Source: Nocardioides_B sp038199935
Lineage (GTDB): Bacteria; Actinomycetota; Actinomycetes; Propionibacteriales; Nocardioidaceae
Direction of reading: 5' to 3'
DNA length: 64,000 nucleotides
NCBI GenBank assembly: GCA_038199935.1
Contig: JBBPYL010000121.1
Location: 1 to 64,000 of the forward strand
Shown here: positions 51,610 through 60,248 of the stretch, piece by piece
How positions within the stretch are numbered: position 1 is the stretch's first letter
How the letters are laid out: each line of letters begins with the position of its first letter
Notes under the pieces: generated by a model
What the model was told of the DNA's origin: nothing
The model's input: the letters and a program-made list of their open reading frames with translations, nothing else
Databases searched by the model: none
Translations under genes and position numbers: made by a program

Positions 51610-52734
51610 ATGACCGTGGACCGGCAGCCGGCGGCCGAGGGGCTCACCGAGGCGCTCCCCAAGGAGATGTACGTCGACGTTCATCACTGGGCCCGCGAGC
51701 GTGAGCAGGTGCTCTTCGGGGAGTGGTTCTGCGTCGGACGCAGAGCCGACCTCGGACTCTCCGGGCCGCGACGCCTCGCCGTGGTCGACGTGGTCGGCGA
51801 GTCGGTGCTGCTGACCAGTGACGAGAACGGGGCCCTGTACGCGGCGTACAACGTGTGCCGTCACCGCGGCTCCCAGCTGGTGCCGACCGACGGGCTGCCG
51901 GTCGAGGCGCAGGACGCCTCGGCCCTGCGCTGCCCCTACCACTCATGGACTTACCGGCTCGACGGGCGACTGTTGCGCGCCCCGCACGCCGAGCTCGACG
52001 AGCCCGCCGACTTCGCGCTCACCCCGCTCGGGATCGACCAGTGGGCCGGCTGGGTGTTCGTGCACCTGACCCCGGACCGCGCTCAGCCACTGGCCGAGGC
52101 CGTGGCCAGCCCGGAGCGGCACTTCGCGCACTACGGGCTCGCGGACCTGGTCACCGGGCTGACGCTGACCTACCCGGTCGCGGCCAACTACAAGGTCATC
52201 CTGGAGAACTACAACGAGTGCTACCACTGCGGTCCGGTCCACCCCGAGCTCTGCCGCCTGGTGCCGGACTTCGCCGGCGGCGGGGGAGGGCTGGACTGGG
52301 CCGAGGGGGTCCCGCACCGAGAGGGTGCGTGGACCTTCACCCTCTCGGGCACCACCAACCGGCCGTCACTGCCCCATCTCTCCGAGGCGGAACGGCAACG
52401 CCACAAGGGCGATCTCGCCTACCCGAACCTGATGATCTCGGCCTCGGCCGACCATGTGGCCTCCTTCGTGCTCGCCCCGCGCGGCGTGGACCGGACCACG
52501 GTGACCTGCACCCTGCTCTTCGCCGCGGACGAGGTGGCCCGGCGCGACTTCGACCCCACGGACGCCGGTGACCTGTGGGACCTGGTGAACCGGCAGGACT
52601 GGGCGGTCTGCGAGTCGGTGCAGCGCGGGATGTCCAGCCGCGGCTACGCCCAGGGGTGGTTCGCCCCGATGGAGGACGACAGCCTGGACATCCGGCGCTG
52701 GCTGCTGCCCCGGCTGGGGCGCCAGGATGGCTGA
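51610..52734 (+). CDS. Rieske oxygenase alpha subunit, copy 2
   Basis: This 374-residue paralogue of the oxygenase at 39300-40496 has a Rieske site at C83-x-H85 and C108-x2-H111, and an iron site in LENYNECYHCGPVHPELC (His206, His211). It also has the distal DLWDLVNRQDWAVCESVQRG segment, nearly the same as in copy 1. It is of the type that hydroxylates N-methyl groups of quaternary amines. It directly follows operator c and overlaps the sarcosine-oxidase-like gene by 8 bp. Demethylation by the Rieske enzyme followed by flavin oxidation is therefore a plausible sequence. The electron donor is not encoded nearby. Confidence 0.88.
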   Translation: MTVDRQPAAEGLTEALPKEMYVDVHHWAREREQVLFGEWFCVGRRADLGLSGPRRLAVVDVVGESVLLTSDENGALYAAYNVCRHRGSQLVPTDGLPVEAQDASALRCPYHSWTYRLDGRLLRAPHAELDEPADFALTPLGIDQWAGWVFVHLTPDRAQPLAEAVASPERHFAHYGLADLVTGLTLTYPVAANYKVILENYNECYHCGPVHPELCRLVPDFAGGGGGLDWAEGVPHREGAWTFTLSGTTNRPSLPHLSEAERQRHKGDLAYPNLMISASADHVASFVLAPRGVDRTTVTCTLLFAADEVARRDFDPTDAGDLWDLVNRQDWAVCESVQRGMSSRGYAQGWFAPMEDDSLDIRRWLLPRLGRQDG

Positions 52735-53887
52735 GCGGGTGGACTACATCGTCGCCGGGCTGGGCGCCCTGGGCAGCGCCACCGCGCGCGAGCTGGCCCG
52801 GCGCGGGCATCGCGTGCTCGGCCTGGACCGCTTCGAGCTCGGTCACAGCCGGGGGGCCAGCCACGACCGCAGCCGCATCCTGCGGCACAGCTATCACACC
52901 CCGGCGTACGTCCGGCTGACCCGTGAGGCCTACCTCGACTGGGCCCGGCTCGAGGACGCCAGCGGGGAGAGCCTGGTCAGCACGGTCGGCGGGCTCGACC
53001 TCTTCCCTCCGGAGCCGGCGATCAGCCCGGTCGAGTACGTCGACTCTCTCGACGCCGAGTGCATCGACTACGAGCGGCTCGACGAGGCTCAGGTCCGCGA
53101 GCGCTGGCCTGCGTTCCGGTTGCCCGAGGGAACCCTGGTGCTGCACCAGGCCGACGCGGCGATCGTGCCGGCCGGTCGGGGCACGGCGGTGATGCAGCGT
53201 GACGCCGTCCGGCACGGGGCCGAGCTGCGCGGTGGCTGCCCGGTGACCTCGGCCCGGGCCCGGGGGCAGGGCGTGGAGGTCTCCACCCCCCAGGGCGTCG
53301 TACACGCCGGTGGGCTCGTGGTGTGCGCCGATGCCTGGGCCAACGACGTGCTGGCCTCCTTCGAGGTCCACGTGCCCCTGGAGGTGACGCTGGAGCAGGT
53401 CAGCTACTTCACGCCGGACGAGCCCGAGCGCTTCGCCCCCGGGCGACTGCCGCTGTGGATCTGGATGGACGACCCGTCCTTCTACGGCTTTCCCCGCTAC
53501 GGCGAACCGACGGTCAAGGCGGCCCAGGACTGCGGGGGCCCTCGGGTCGACCCGGACGACCGGACCTCCGAGCCGGACGAGGCGATGGGCACGTTGCTCG
53601 CCGACCATCTGGGCCGGATGCTGCCCGGTCTAGGACGGCCGGTGCGCTCGCTTCGCTGCCAGTACACGCTCACCCCGGACCGGGACTTCGTGATGGACAC
53701 GGTGCCCGGTGCGCCCCAGGTCGTCGTGGGGCTCGGGGCGGCGCACGGCTTCAAGTTCGCTCCCACCTTCGGCCGGATCCTGGCCGATCTGGCCACCGAA
53801 GGCGCGACCTCCAGCGACGTCTCCGCCTTCGGCCTGGACCGCGTCGCGCTCACCGACCCCGGCTACCGCGCGCACTGGCTGGTCTGA
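52727..53887 (+). CDS. solA: Sarcosine-oxidase / N-methyl amino acid oxidase-like flavoenzyme
   Basis: This 386-residue monomeric DAO-family protein has an N-terminal FAD fold (YIVAGLGALGSATARELARRG at 7-27), then SRGASHDRSRILRHSYH. The segment CQYTLTPD places Cys311 where monomeric sarcosine oxidase carries its covalent flavin (C-x-Y-T-x-T-P-D), so covalent FAD is expected. It would oxidise secondary N-methyl amines to formaldehyde (or methylene-THF), hydrogen peroxide and the primary amine. The real substrate may be an N-methyl amino acid other than sarcosine. It overlaps Rieske copy 2 and is convergent with the TetR gene. Confidence 0.87.
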   Translation: MAERVDYIVAGLGALGSATARELARRGHRVLGLDRFELGHSRGASHDRSRILRHSYHTPAYVRLTREAYLDWARLEDASGESLVSTVGGLDLFPPEPAISPVEYVDSLDAECIDYERLDEAQVRERWPAFRLPEGTLVLHQADAAIVPAGRGTAVMQRDAVRHGAELRGGCPVTSARARGQGVEVSTPQGVVHAGGLVVCADAWANDVLASFEVHVPLEVTLEQVSYFTPDEPERFAPGRLPLWIWMDDPSFYGFPRYGEPTVKAAQDCGGPRVDPDDRTSEPDEAMGTLLADHLGRMLPGLGRPVRSLRCQYTLTPDRDFVMDTVPGAPQVVVGLGAAHGFKFAPTFGRILADLATEGATSSDVSAFGLDRVALTDPGYRAHWLV

Positions 53888-53888
53888 C

Positions 53889-54503
53889 TCAGGCCAGCAG
53901 CTCCGCCTCGAGGCCCGTCTCCCCGGCGACCGCCTCGGCCATCCAGCGCCGCAGCTGGGCCCGGCTGACCGTGCGGTAGACGAGGGCGGCGACCGAGAGC
54001 CCGTCCAGCAGCGCCGAGATGCGGGCCACCGAGCCGGCCGGGTCCGGGCAGGTGAACGAGCCGTCGGCAACCCCGAGGTCGATGATCTCGCGCAGCGCGG
54101 TCGACCACCGGTCGTCCATCCGACACAGGACGGCGCGCAGGCCGGGGTCCCGCTGGGCCAGGGCCCAGGCGTCGATCCAGATCCGCCAGCCGACCGCGGG
54201 CCCGGTGGGGCCGTAGCGCCGGACCACCTCGCGCAGCCGCAGGACGGGGTCCGCGTGCCGGCGGGCCGCCCGGTCCAGACGGGCCAGGTCCTTGTCCACG
54301 GCCAGGGTGAACGCCTCGGCGAGCAGCTCGTCCTTGGTGCCGAAGTGGTAGAAGACGAGCGCGGTGCTGACGCCGAGCGCGGTCGCGACGTCGCCGACGC
54401 GGGTCGAGGCGAGACCGAGGCGGTCCACCTGCTCCAGCGTCGCCTCGAGGATCTCCTCCCGGCGCACCTCGACGCTGCGGCGGGTCTGGCCCTGCGAGGT
54501 CAT
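53889..54503 (-). CDS. TetR family transcriptional regulator
   Basis: This 204-residue repressor-type protein has the N-terminal helix-turn-helix TRVGDVATALGVSTALVFYHFGTKDELLAEAF (about 33-64) and a helical ligand domain with a BetI-like feel (AWALAQRDPGLRAVLCRMDDRW). It is the third gene of the minus unit P1 peptidase-CocE hydrolase-TetR, so it is likely autoregulated through operator d. It is the only regulator inside the catabolic island, which makes it the natural candidate for the four palindromes. A betaine- or amine-like inducer is inferred. Confidence 0.9.
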   Translation of the reverse strand: MTSQGQTRRSVEVRREEILEATLEQVDRLGLASTRVGDVATALGVSTALVFYHFGTKDELLAEAFTLAVDKDLARLDRAARRHADPVLRLREVVRRYGPTGPAVGWRIWIDAWALAQRDPGLRAVLCRMDDRWSTALREIIDLGVADGSFTCPDPAGSVARISALLDGLSVAALVYRTVSRAQLRRWMAEAVAGETGLEAELLA

Positions 54504-54512
54504 GACCGCACC

Positions 54513-56435
54513 CTACGGACCCGGATGCCGGGGCAGCCGGCGCCGCCAGGTCCGGGCGTGGACGACCTCGCCGTCGTCCTCACAGCGGGTGTCGACCGCC
54601 ACCTCGTACCCCTGCGCGGTGACCTCGACCCGGAGGGTGGCTGTGGCGCGCGCCCGCACTCCGGGCCAGGACAGGTCGAAGGTGGCCTCGGCCTCGGCGA
54701 CCTGGGCGAAGGTCCGCCGGTCCACGCTGACCGTGCCGGCGTAGTGCTCGGTGGCGCTCCCGCCGTGCGGGACGTCGTACGTCGAGCCGTGGTCGACCCG
54801 ACAGGTGGTGCGGCGACGGAGCACGTCGTGGGTCGTCTCCCAGACCAGGCCGTCGGGATCCTCCCCGGAGTGCTCCGCCCCGGCCAGGAAGTCGGGCTGG
54901 GCCGCGTCGCCGTCCCAGCGGGGCAGCTCCAGGGTCCCGCCGAGCACGGTCAGGGTGAGCGGGGCCGGGGGGGAGGCGACGTTGGGCCAGTCCGCCCCGG
55001 CCAGTGAGAGCCGCAGCGTGTGTCCGGGGTCGAGGCGGTAGGCGCAGGCGTCGAGGTCCACCAGCACGTCGAGCTCCTGGCCCACCGGCACGGCGACGGG
55101 CGGGGCGTGCACGCCGTCGCGGGCGAAGGCCAGGTCCAGGGTTCCGCGGGCGATCAGGGCCGACGTCCCGTCCGGGAAGACGTCGCACAGCTTCAGCGAA
55201 ACCAGCGCGTCGGGGGCGGAGCTGGACAGCCGGAGCCGGGCCTGGGGGTAGCCGAGGAGGACCCGGTCGTCGCCGGGCCACTCCCAGGTCAGCGAGCGGG
55301 CGTCGTCGAGACGCTGGTCGTCGCTCTGGCCCCAGGGCAGGTGGCCGGCGCAGTCGATCCAGGCCGCGACCCCTACGTCGGGCTCGACCACCAGATCACC
55401 GCGGGCGCCCAGACGCCGGACCTCGGTGCTGCTGTGCGGCGAGGGCCAGGAGTCGGCGATCCAGAAGCCCTCGTGGTCCTCCAGCGCCGGGTCCGGCCGG
55501 GTCGAGGTCCTCACGAAGATCTCAACCGGGGGCCGGGACGGGGTGCCGTCGCCGCGCAACCAGGTGTCGAAGAAGCCGGCCATCTCCCGGGTCAGGTCCA
55601 GGCGCGGTCCGGGCATCGCGGTGGCGGGGTCGGCGTGCGCCCACGGCCCGGCGAGCAGCCGGTGCGGCACGCCGGCCCGGGCCAGCGCCTGGACCGTCCG
55701 CAACGAGGCGTTCCGGTAGCCGTCGGCCCAGCCCGCGACGATCATCGTCGGGCAGGCGATCCGGTCGTAACCCTCCCCGACCGCAGTCCGCACCGACCCG
55801 TGTCGCCAGTAGCCGCCGTCCTGGGACTGGTCCAACCAGGTCAGCAGCCACGGCTCGGCCGCCTCGCACCGGCGGAGCCACTCGGCGCGCCAGCCCTCAC
55901 CCCACACCGCCGGGACCGGCGGCAGCAGGTTCATCGGGGTCATGTAGTGGCAGTAGTCGATGAGGTCCACGAGGCGCAACGCCCCGCCGCGCCAGTGCAC
56001 GTCGTCGGTGAAACGGTCGTCGGTGGCGTAGATCGCACAGATTGCTCCCAGGGCCGCGGGTCGCTCGCACGCCATCTGGAGAGAGTTGAAGCCCGAGTAC
56101 GACGTGCCGAACATGCCGACCCGGCCGTTGCACCAGTCCTGGTCGGCCAGCCAGGCGATGACCTCGTGGAGGTCGCGCTGCTCGGCGGCGGCGTACTCGT
56201 CGAGCGCGTCGCCCGCGCTGGAGCCGGTGCCGCGCAGGTCCAGGCGGCAGACCGCGAAGCCGAAGTCGTCGCGAAGCCGGAGGTAGTCCTCGGCGTAGGA
56301 GGAGGTCAGGTCGTCCTTGCGGTAGGGCAGGGCCTCGAGCAGGCAGGGCGCCGGGTCCGACCCGTCGGGCAGGTAGAGGTGGGCCGCGAGAGTGACCCCG
56401 TCGGCCATCGTCAGCCGCATCTCCTGCTCGCTCAC
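54513..56435 (-). CDS. CocE/NonD (X-Pro dipeptidyl-peptidase S15-like) hydrolase
   Basis: This 640-residue alpha/beta hydrolase has an N-terminal catalytic domain with nucleophile Ser112 in MFGTSYSGF. MADGVTLAAHLYLPDG and the CRLDLRGTGSSAGD oxyanion/strand region precede it. The catalytic Asp and His lie in MIVAGWADGYRN and LLAGPWAHADPA. A jelly-roll C-terminal domain (about 340-560) is typical of S15 peptidases and cocaine-esterase relatives. Either X-Pro peptide or ester/amide cleavage is possible. It overlaps the P1 peptidase gene by 4 bp and precedes the TetR gene. Confidence 0.88.
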   Translation of the reverse strand: MSEQEMRLTMADGVTLAAHLYLPDGSDPAPCLLEALPYRKDDLTSSYAEDYLRLRDDFGFAVCRLDLRGTGSSAGDALDEYAAAEQRDLHEVIAWLADQDWCNGRVGMFGTSYSGFNSLQMACERPAALGAICAIYATDDRFTDDVHWRGGALRLVDLIDYCHYMTPMNLLPPVPAVWGEGWRAEWLRRCEAAEPWLLTWLDQSQDGGYWRHGSVRTAVGEGYDRIACPTMIVAGWADGYRNASLRTVQALARAGVPHRLLAGPWAHADPATAMPGPRLDLTREMAGFFDTWLRGDGTPSRPPVEIFVRTSTRPDPALEDHEGFWIADSWPSPHSSTEVRRLGARGDLVVEPDVGVAAWIDCAGHLPWGQSDDQRLDDARSLTWEWPGDDRVLLGYPQARLRLSSSAPDALVSLKLCDVFPDGTSALIARGTLDLAFARDGVHAPPVAVPVGQELDVLVDLDACAYRLDPGHTLRLSLAGADWPNVASPPAPLTLTVLGGTLELPRWDGDAAQPDFLAGAEHSGEDPDGLVWETTHDVLRRRTTCRVDHGSTYDVPHGGSATEHYAGTVSVDRRTFAQVAEAEATFDLSWPGVRARATATLRVEVTAQGYEVAVDTRCEDDGEVVHARTWRRRLPRHPGP

Positions 56436-57532
56436 CGGACCACCTCCCGGGCCTGGTGCAGCGCCCCGGTCAGCAGGGCCGGGGTGAGCCCCTCCTCGGT
56501 GTGGCCGTCGCGACCGGTCGTCGTCGGCGAGGCCAGCATCGAGTCGAGGACGGCCTCCTCGGTGGCGTCGACGACGGCGGCGAAGAGGGGGTCGAGCCCG
56601 CGTCCGGTGACCAGCGGCCGTGGCTCGCCGCTGAGACCCCCGTCGCGGGCGACCCGGGCCGTCGTGGACGCGGCGAGGAAGATCTCCCCGCTGCCGTGGT
56701 GGGCGGTCGATCCGGTGCGGGCCAGACCGAGGCCGACTCGGCGGGCCAGCCGGGAGCAGCCGGCCGCGTCCAGCGGCGCGTCGCAGACCACCACGCCGAC
56801 GCAGGAGCCAGCCGGTGGCGGCACCGGCTCGGTCACCGGGGGCAGGTGGAGGCCGAGGACGGCGCCGCCGACGGTCAGCCGGCTGCGCTCGCCGAAGTTG
56901 GTCAGCAGCAGCACCGCCACGGTGTACCCCGCGTCGGTGACTCGCGAGGACGTCCCGATGCCGCCTTTGAAGCCCAGGCAGGACATCCCGGTGCCGGCAC
57001 CCACGGAGCCCTGGTCGGGCGCCGCGCCTGCCCCCCGCGAGGCCAGCGCCGCAGCGTGGGCGGCCCGGACGTCGTCCCCGGTGACCTGCATCCGGCGGCA
57101 GTCGTTGAGGAAGGAGTCGTCACACTCGGCCACCACCGGGATCAGCACGTCCTCGGCCACGGCCAGGTCGGCCTCCAGGGCGATCTCGCAGGCCGCGTCG
57201 TACACCCGGCCGAGCTGCATCGTCGAGGTGAGGTAGATCGGCGACTCGATGAGTCCCCACTCGGCGGCGGCCAGGAAGCCGGTGCACTCGCCGGCCCCGT
57301 TCAGCACCGCGCCTCCGGCGACCAACGGACGACGGTAGGCGTCCGCGGCGGCCAGCAGCACGCTCACCCCGGTGCGCGCGACGCCGCGACCCTCGGGCGA
57401 CCCGGGCTCGTCGCGGCTCACGGTGGCGTGGCCCAGCCCGACGCCGGCAACATCGAGGACCGAGTTGGTGGGGCCGGTAGGCGTCGTCCCGACACCGAGC
57501 CCGATCTCGCGAGCGCGCGGCACGCAGCCCAT
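56432..57532 (-). CDS. P1 (S58, DmpA-like) family aminopeptidase
   Basis: This 366-residue Ntn-type self-processing peptidase has the N-terminal TNSVLDVAGVGLGHATV block (22-38) and VAGGAVLNGAGECTGF. The GIGTSSRV segment at 191-198 is where DmpA relatives cut themselves and expose the nucleophilic Thr/Ser. Late motifs (STAHHGSGEIFLAAST) are conserved. Members release N-terminal residues including D-Ala or beta-amino acids. It is first gene of the P1-CocE-TetR unit and diverges from the HDAC gene across 80 bp containing operator d. Confidence 0.87.
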   Translation of the reverse strand: MGCVPRAREIGLGVGTTPTGPTNSVLDVAGVGLGHATVSRDEPGSPEGRGVARTGVSVLLAAADAYRRPLVAGGAVLNGAGECTGFLAAAEWGLIESPIYLTSTMQLGRVYDAACEIALEADLAVAEDVLIPVVAECDDSFLNDCRRMQVTGDDVRAAHAAALASRGAGAAPDQGSVGAGTGMSCLGFKGGIGTSSRVTDAGYTVAVLLLTNFGERSRLTVGGAVLGLHLPPVTEPVPPPAGSCVGVVVCDAPLDAAGCSRLARRVGLGLARTGSTAHHGSGEIFLAASTTARVARDGGLSGEPRPLVTGRGLDPLFAAVVDATEEAVLDSMLASPTTTGRDGHTEEGLTPALLTGALHQAREVVR

Positions 57533-57570
57533 CGTGCCGTATCCGAAGCCCCGGCGTCAGGGGGCAGCTG

Positions 57571-57586
57571 CTGATCCGTCAGTCAG
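57571..57586. promoter_or_regulatory. Palindromic operator d, degenerate copy
   Basis: CTGATCCGTCAGTCAG keeps the right half AGTCAG and CTGA on the left, so it is a weaker copy of sites a-c. It is central in the 80-bp gap between the divergent P1 peptidase and HDAC genes, 38 bp and 26 bp from their starts. There it could control both and autoregulate the TetR gene. Confidence 0.5.
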
Positions 57587-57612
57587 CACCGGATCTGTGG
57601 TTCGATCCGGGG

Positions 57613-58704
57613 GTGAGCCCGGCCGTTGTCCCGTACGTCCACGACGAGCGCACGCGCAGACACGACCCGCGGCACGAGGTCTGGGTCGGCGTGGCCATCG
57701 ACGGCACCGAGGTCCCGGAGCGGGTCGACGCCATCGTTTCCGCGCTCCGGTCGGCGGGACACCGCGAGGTGCCGGCCAGGGCCCACCGGCCCGAAGAGCT
57801 GCACCGCGTGCACGAACCGGAGTTGGTCGGCTTCCTGGCCACGGCCGAGACTCGCTGGGCTGCGGGTGGCTACGCCGAGGGGGTCGGCCAGGACCGGGTG
57901 GTGCCCTACCTCTTCCCAACCCCGGCGATGACCGGCGGACTGCCGGCCCGACCGGCGCCGACCGTGCACGCCGACGCGGGACGCTTCGGCTACGACACGA
58001 TGACGCTGATCGGTCCGGGCACCTGGGAGGCGGTGCAGGCGGCGGCCGCGTGTGCCCTGGACGCGGCCGCACTGGTGGCCTCCGGCGAGCCGCTGGTCTA
58101 CGCGCTGTGCCGGCCCCCAGGCCACCACGCGACGCGGGCCGGCTACGGCGGCTCCTGCTACCTCAACAATGCGGCCCTGGCCGCGGACGCGCTGCGACGT
58201 GCCGGCCACCACCGCGTCGGGATCGTCGACGTGGACGCCCACCACGGCAACGGCACCGCGGCGATCTTCTACGACCGCGGCGACGTGCTCTACGGCTCGG
58301 CGCACATCGACCCGGCTCTCGGCTGGTTCCCGCACGTGGTGGGACACGCCGAGGAGATCGGCCACGGGGACGGGTCGGGGGCAACCCGCAACGTTCCGCT
58401 GCCCGAGGGAACGGGCGACGAAGACTGGTTGCCCGCGGTCGAGGAGCTCACCGGCTGGGTCGGCGCGCAGGAGTGCAGCGCCCTCGTCGTCTCGCTGGGC
58501 GTGGACGCGGCCGCGGACGATCCCGAGAGTCCGCTCCGGGTCTCCGGGGCCGGCTACGCCGAGGCGGGTCGGCTCCTCGGGGCGACCGGACTGCCCTCGG
58601 TCGTGGTGCAGGAAGGCGGCTACCACCTGCCCAGCCTCGGGGGCCTGGTCGTGGCGTACCTCGAGGGGCACGCCACATCCCTGGAAGCGGTTCGTGGCGT
58701 CTGA
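57613..58704 (+). CDS. Histone-deacetylase-fold amidohydrolase (acetylpolyamine deacetylase-like)
   Basis: This 363-residue zinc hydrolase has the class II HDAC/acetylpolyamine amidohydrolase fold. The His dyad is in RPPGHHA (His171, His172), zinc ligands Asp208 and His210 are in DVDAHHGNGT, the third ligand Asp is in SLGVDAAADDP, and the transition-state Tyr is in QEGGYHLP. It should remove acetyl or similar acyl groups from amines, for example acetylpolyamines or acetyl-lysine compounds. It starts at GTG after operator d. Its presence suggests the imported compound is N-acylated. Confidence 0.87.
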   Translation: MSPAVVPYVHDERTRRHDPRHEVWVGVAIDGTEVPERVDAIVSALRSAGHREVPARAHRPEELHRVHEPELVGFLATAETRWAAGGYAEGVGQDRVVPYLFPTPAMTGGLPARPAPTVHADAGRFGYDTMTLIGPGTWEAVQAAAACALDAAALVASGEPLVYALCRPPGHHATRAGYGGSCYLNNAALAADALRRAGHHRVGIVDVDAHHGNGTAAIFYDRGDVLYGSAHIDPALGWFPHVVGHAEEIGHGDGSGATRNVPLPEGTGDEDWLPAVEELTGWVGAQECSALVVSLGVDAAADDPESPLRVSGAGYAEAGRLLGATGLPSVVVQEGGYHLPSLGGLVVAYLEGHATSLEAVRGV

Positions 58705-58716
58705 GACGATGAGCAG

Positions 58717-58926
58717 GTGAGCGGTCATGAGGTCCCGTGTCCCGAGTGCCAGGCCCCAATGAGCGTGGGCCAGGTGGTCGGGCGGTCGCCAGGGGTGACG
58801 TTCAAGAAGTCCGCGGGGCTGGCCGGCGACCTGACCGGGATTCCGCTCACCCAGGGGATCTTCAACCACCGCGCGAACGCCCTGCGCTGCGACGCCTGCG
58901 CGACGGTCGTCATCCCCGGCCGCTAG
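58717..58926 (+). CDS. Small zinc-ribbon protein
   Basis: This 69-residue protein has two Cys pairs, CPEC at 8-11 and CDAC near 58-61, forming a zinc ribbon interrupted by a 45-residue loop (GVTFKKSAGLAGDLTGIPLTQG). The pattern resembles small actinobacterial zinc-ribbon proteins of unknown function (DUF6487-like). It starts at GTG 12 bp behind the deacetylase stop and might be the last gene of that unit. No catalytic role is apparent. Confidence 0.7.
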   Translation: MSGHEVPCPECQAPMSVGQVVGRSPGVTFKKSAGLAGDLTGIPLTQGIFNHRANALRCDACATVVIPGR

Positions 58927-59011
58927 CACAAACTCCGGGTTCCTGGGGGTGGTCGGCCGCGCGGCTCGCCGGCTGCCGATGCCGATCGGCGCATCGATCG
59001 CTTGCTGAGGG

Positions 59012-59776
59012 CTCACCGTGAGTGTTCGCCTGCCGTCGAGACTCCTCGGCGCGTCCCCGCAGCAGCGATCGTTCGCTCTCGTTGCCGGTCACCGACGCCG
59101 CCTCGCGGAACGCCGCCGCCTCCGCATGGCGACCAGCCCGGGCAAGCAGATCGCAGCGCACGCTGGGGAGGAGATGCGATCCGGCGAGCACGTCGTACAG
59201 CGTCGCGATGGCGCGTCAGTCGGTCGTCTCGGGTGTCGCGGGACGGGCACACCGGGACGCGATCGCTGCCTGCAGGTGGTACCGGTCGACCGTCCCCCCA
59301 CGCGCGACGAGCAGGGATCCGAGACGCTGGCAGCTCGAGCAGCGCCTGCAGCCCATGCACCTGGGGCTCATTGGATTCATCGGGCATCAGCTGGGCCAGC
59401 ATCCGGGCCAGCCTGATCGCCTCGCGCCTCAGCTTGGGGCGCATCCAGTCCTCACCCGCGGTCGCGGCGTAGCCCTCGTTGAAGATCAGGTAGACCACGG
59501 CCATCACGTCCTCGAGGCGGCCCGTGCGCTCAGCGCGGAGGGGGAGCTCACAGTGCACACGGGCGTCGCTGAGCGTCCTCTTGGCCCGGGCGATCCGCTG
59601 CCCCATAGCGGTCTCGGGCAGTCCGTCCTCCTCGCTCAGGCCATGACCCAGCTCTGGTGGGCCAGGTCTCGAGGGCACTCACCAGCGCGTCCTGAGCCAG
59701 GTCTTCTGCGAGGTCGAGGTCGAGATAGCGGGTCACCCGGGTCAGAGCGCCGACCAGTCGCGCGGACTCGCAACGC
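59012..59776 (-). pseudogene. Decayed ECF42-type RNA polymerase sigma factor
   Basis: Pieces of one sigma factor appear in order but in different minus frames. ESARLVGALTRVTRYLDL...DALVSALETWP (about 59690-59769) is region 2. Then LPETAMGQRIARAKRTL with LYLIFNEGYAATAG-like sequence (about 59320-59610) is region 4 and the start of the C-terminal extension. SHLLPSVRCDLLARAGRHAEAAAFREAA (59012-59190) is the end of the extension. The middle linker and part of the extension are missing, and the frame changes at least twice. The gene cannot make a functional sigma factor unless the assembly is wrong. Confidence 0.8.
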
Positions 59777-60031
59777 CAGGCTGTCGTACTCGAGCAGGGA
59801 CCACCCGCCCACGACTCCCTTGGCCTCGGCGTACGGGCCGTCGACCCGCGTCGTCTCTCCCGTGCGGACGACGAAGTTGACCGCATCCTCGGTGCCGAAC
59901 AGACCGTCCCCGTCGAGGAAGTGACCTTGCTGCGCCTGCTCAGCGATGTAGGCGTCCATCGCTGTGAACAGCGCCTCTGGCGGCGACCCGACGCCCTCTT
60001 CCATCCTGACGGAACCCATGAACCGCGGCAT
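59777..60031 (-). pseudogene. Truncated YCII/DGPF-domain protein
   Basis: From ATG 60031, MPRFMGSVRMEEGVGSP, LDGDGLFGTEDAVNFVV and DGPYAEAKGVVGGWSLLEYDSL give the N-terminal two thirds of a YCII/DGPF protein. About 30-40 usual C-terminal residues are gone, and the frame runs into sigma-factor sequence in a different phase near 59775. DGPF proteins are the usual partners of ECF42 sigma factors, so one deletion appears to have joined both. An in-frame extension upstream to 60115 is not conserved. Confidence 0.78.
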
Positions 60032-60248
60032 TGCTCTGCACCTCAGATCTGTGGCCCACCGCTGTTCGGTGGGCGACTCACCCTCACGTCGAACGACGAC
60101 CTTCGCCTTCGACATGACCTACGACATCCTTCTGGGGGATCGTGGCCTTCCGAGGTGGGTCCGCTCCAGATCACCGGACTCAGACGCCGGTTCGTCCGTC
60201 GACACCCTCGCGAAGGAGGTCGGCACACTCGACCTCTACGGTGATCTG

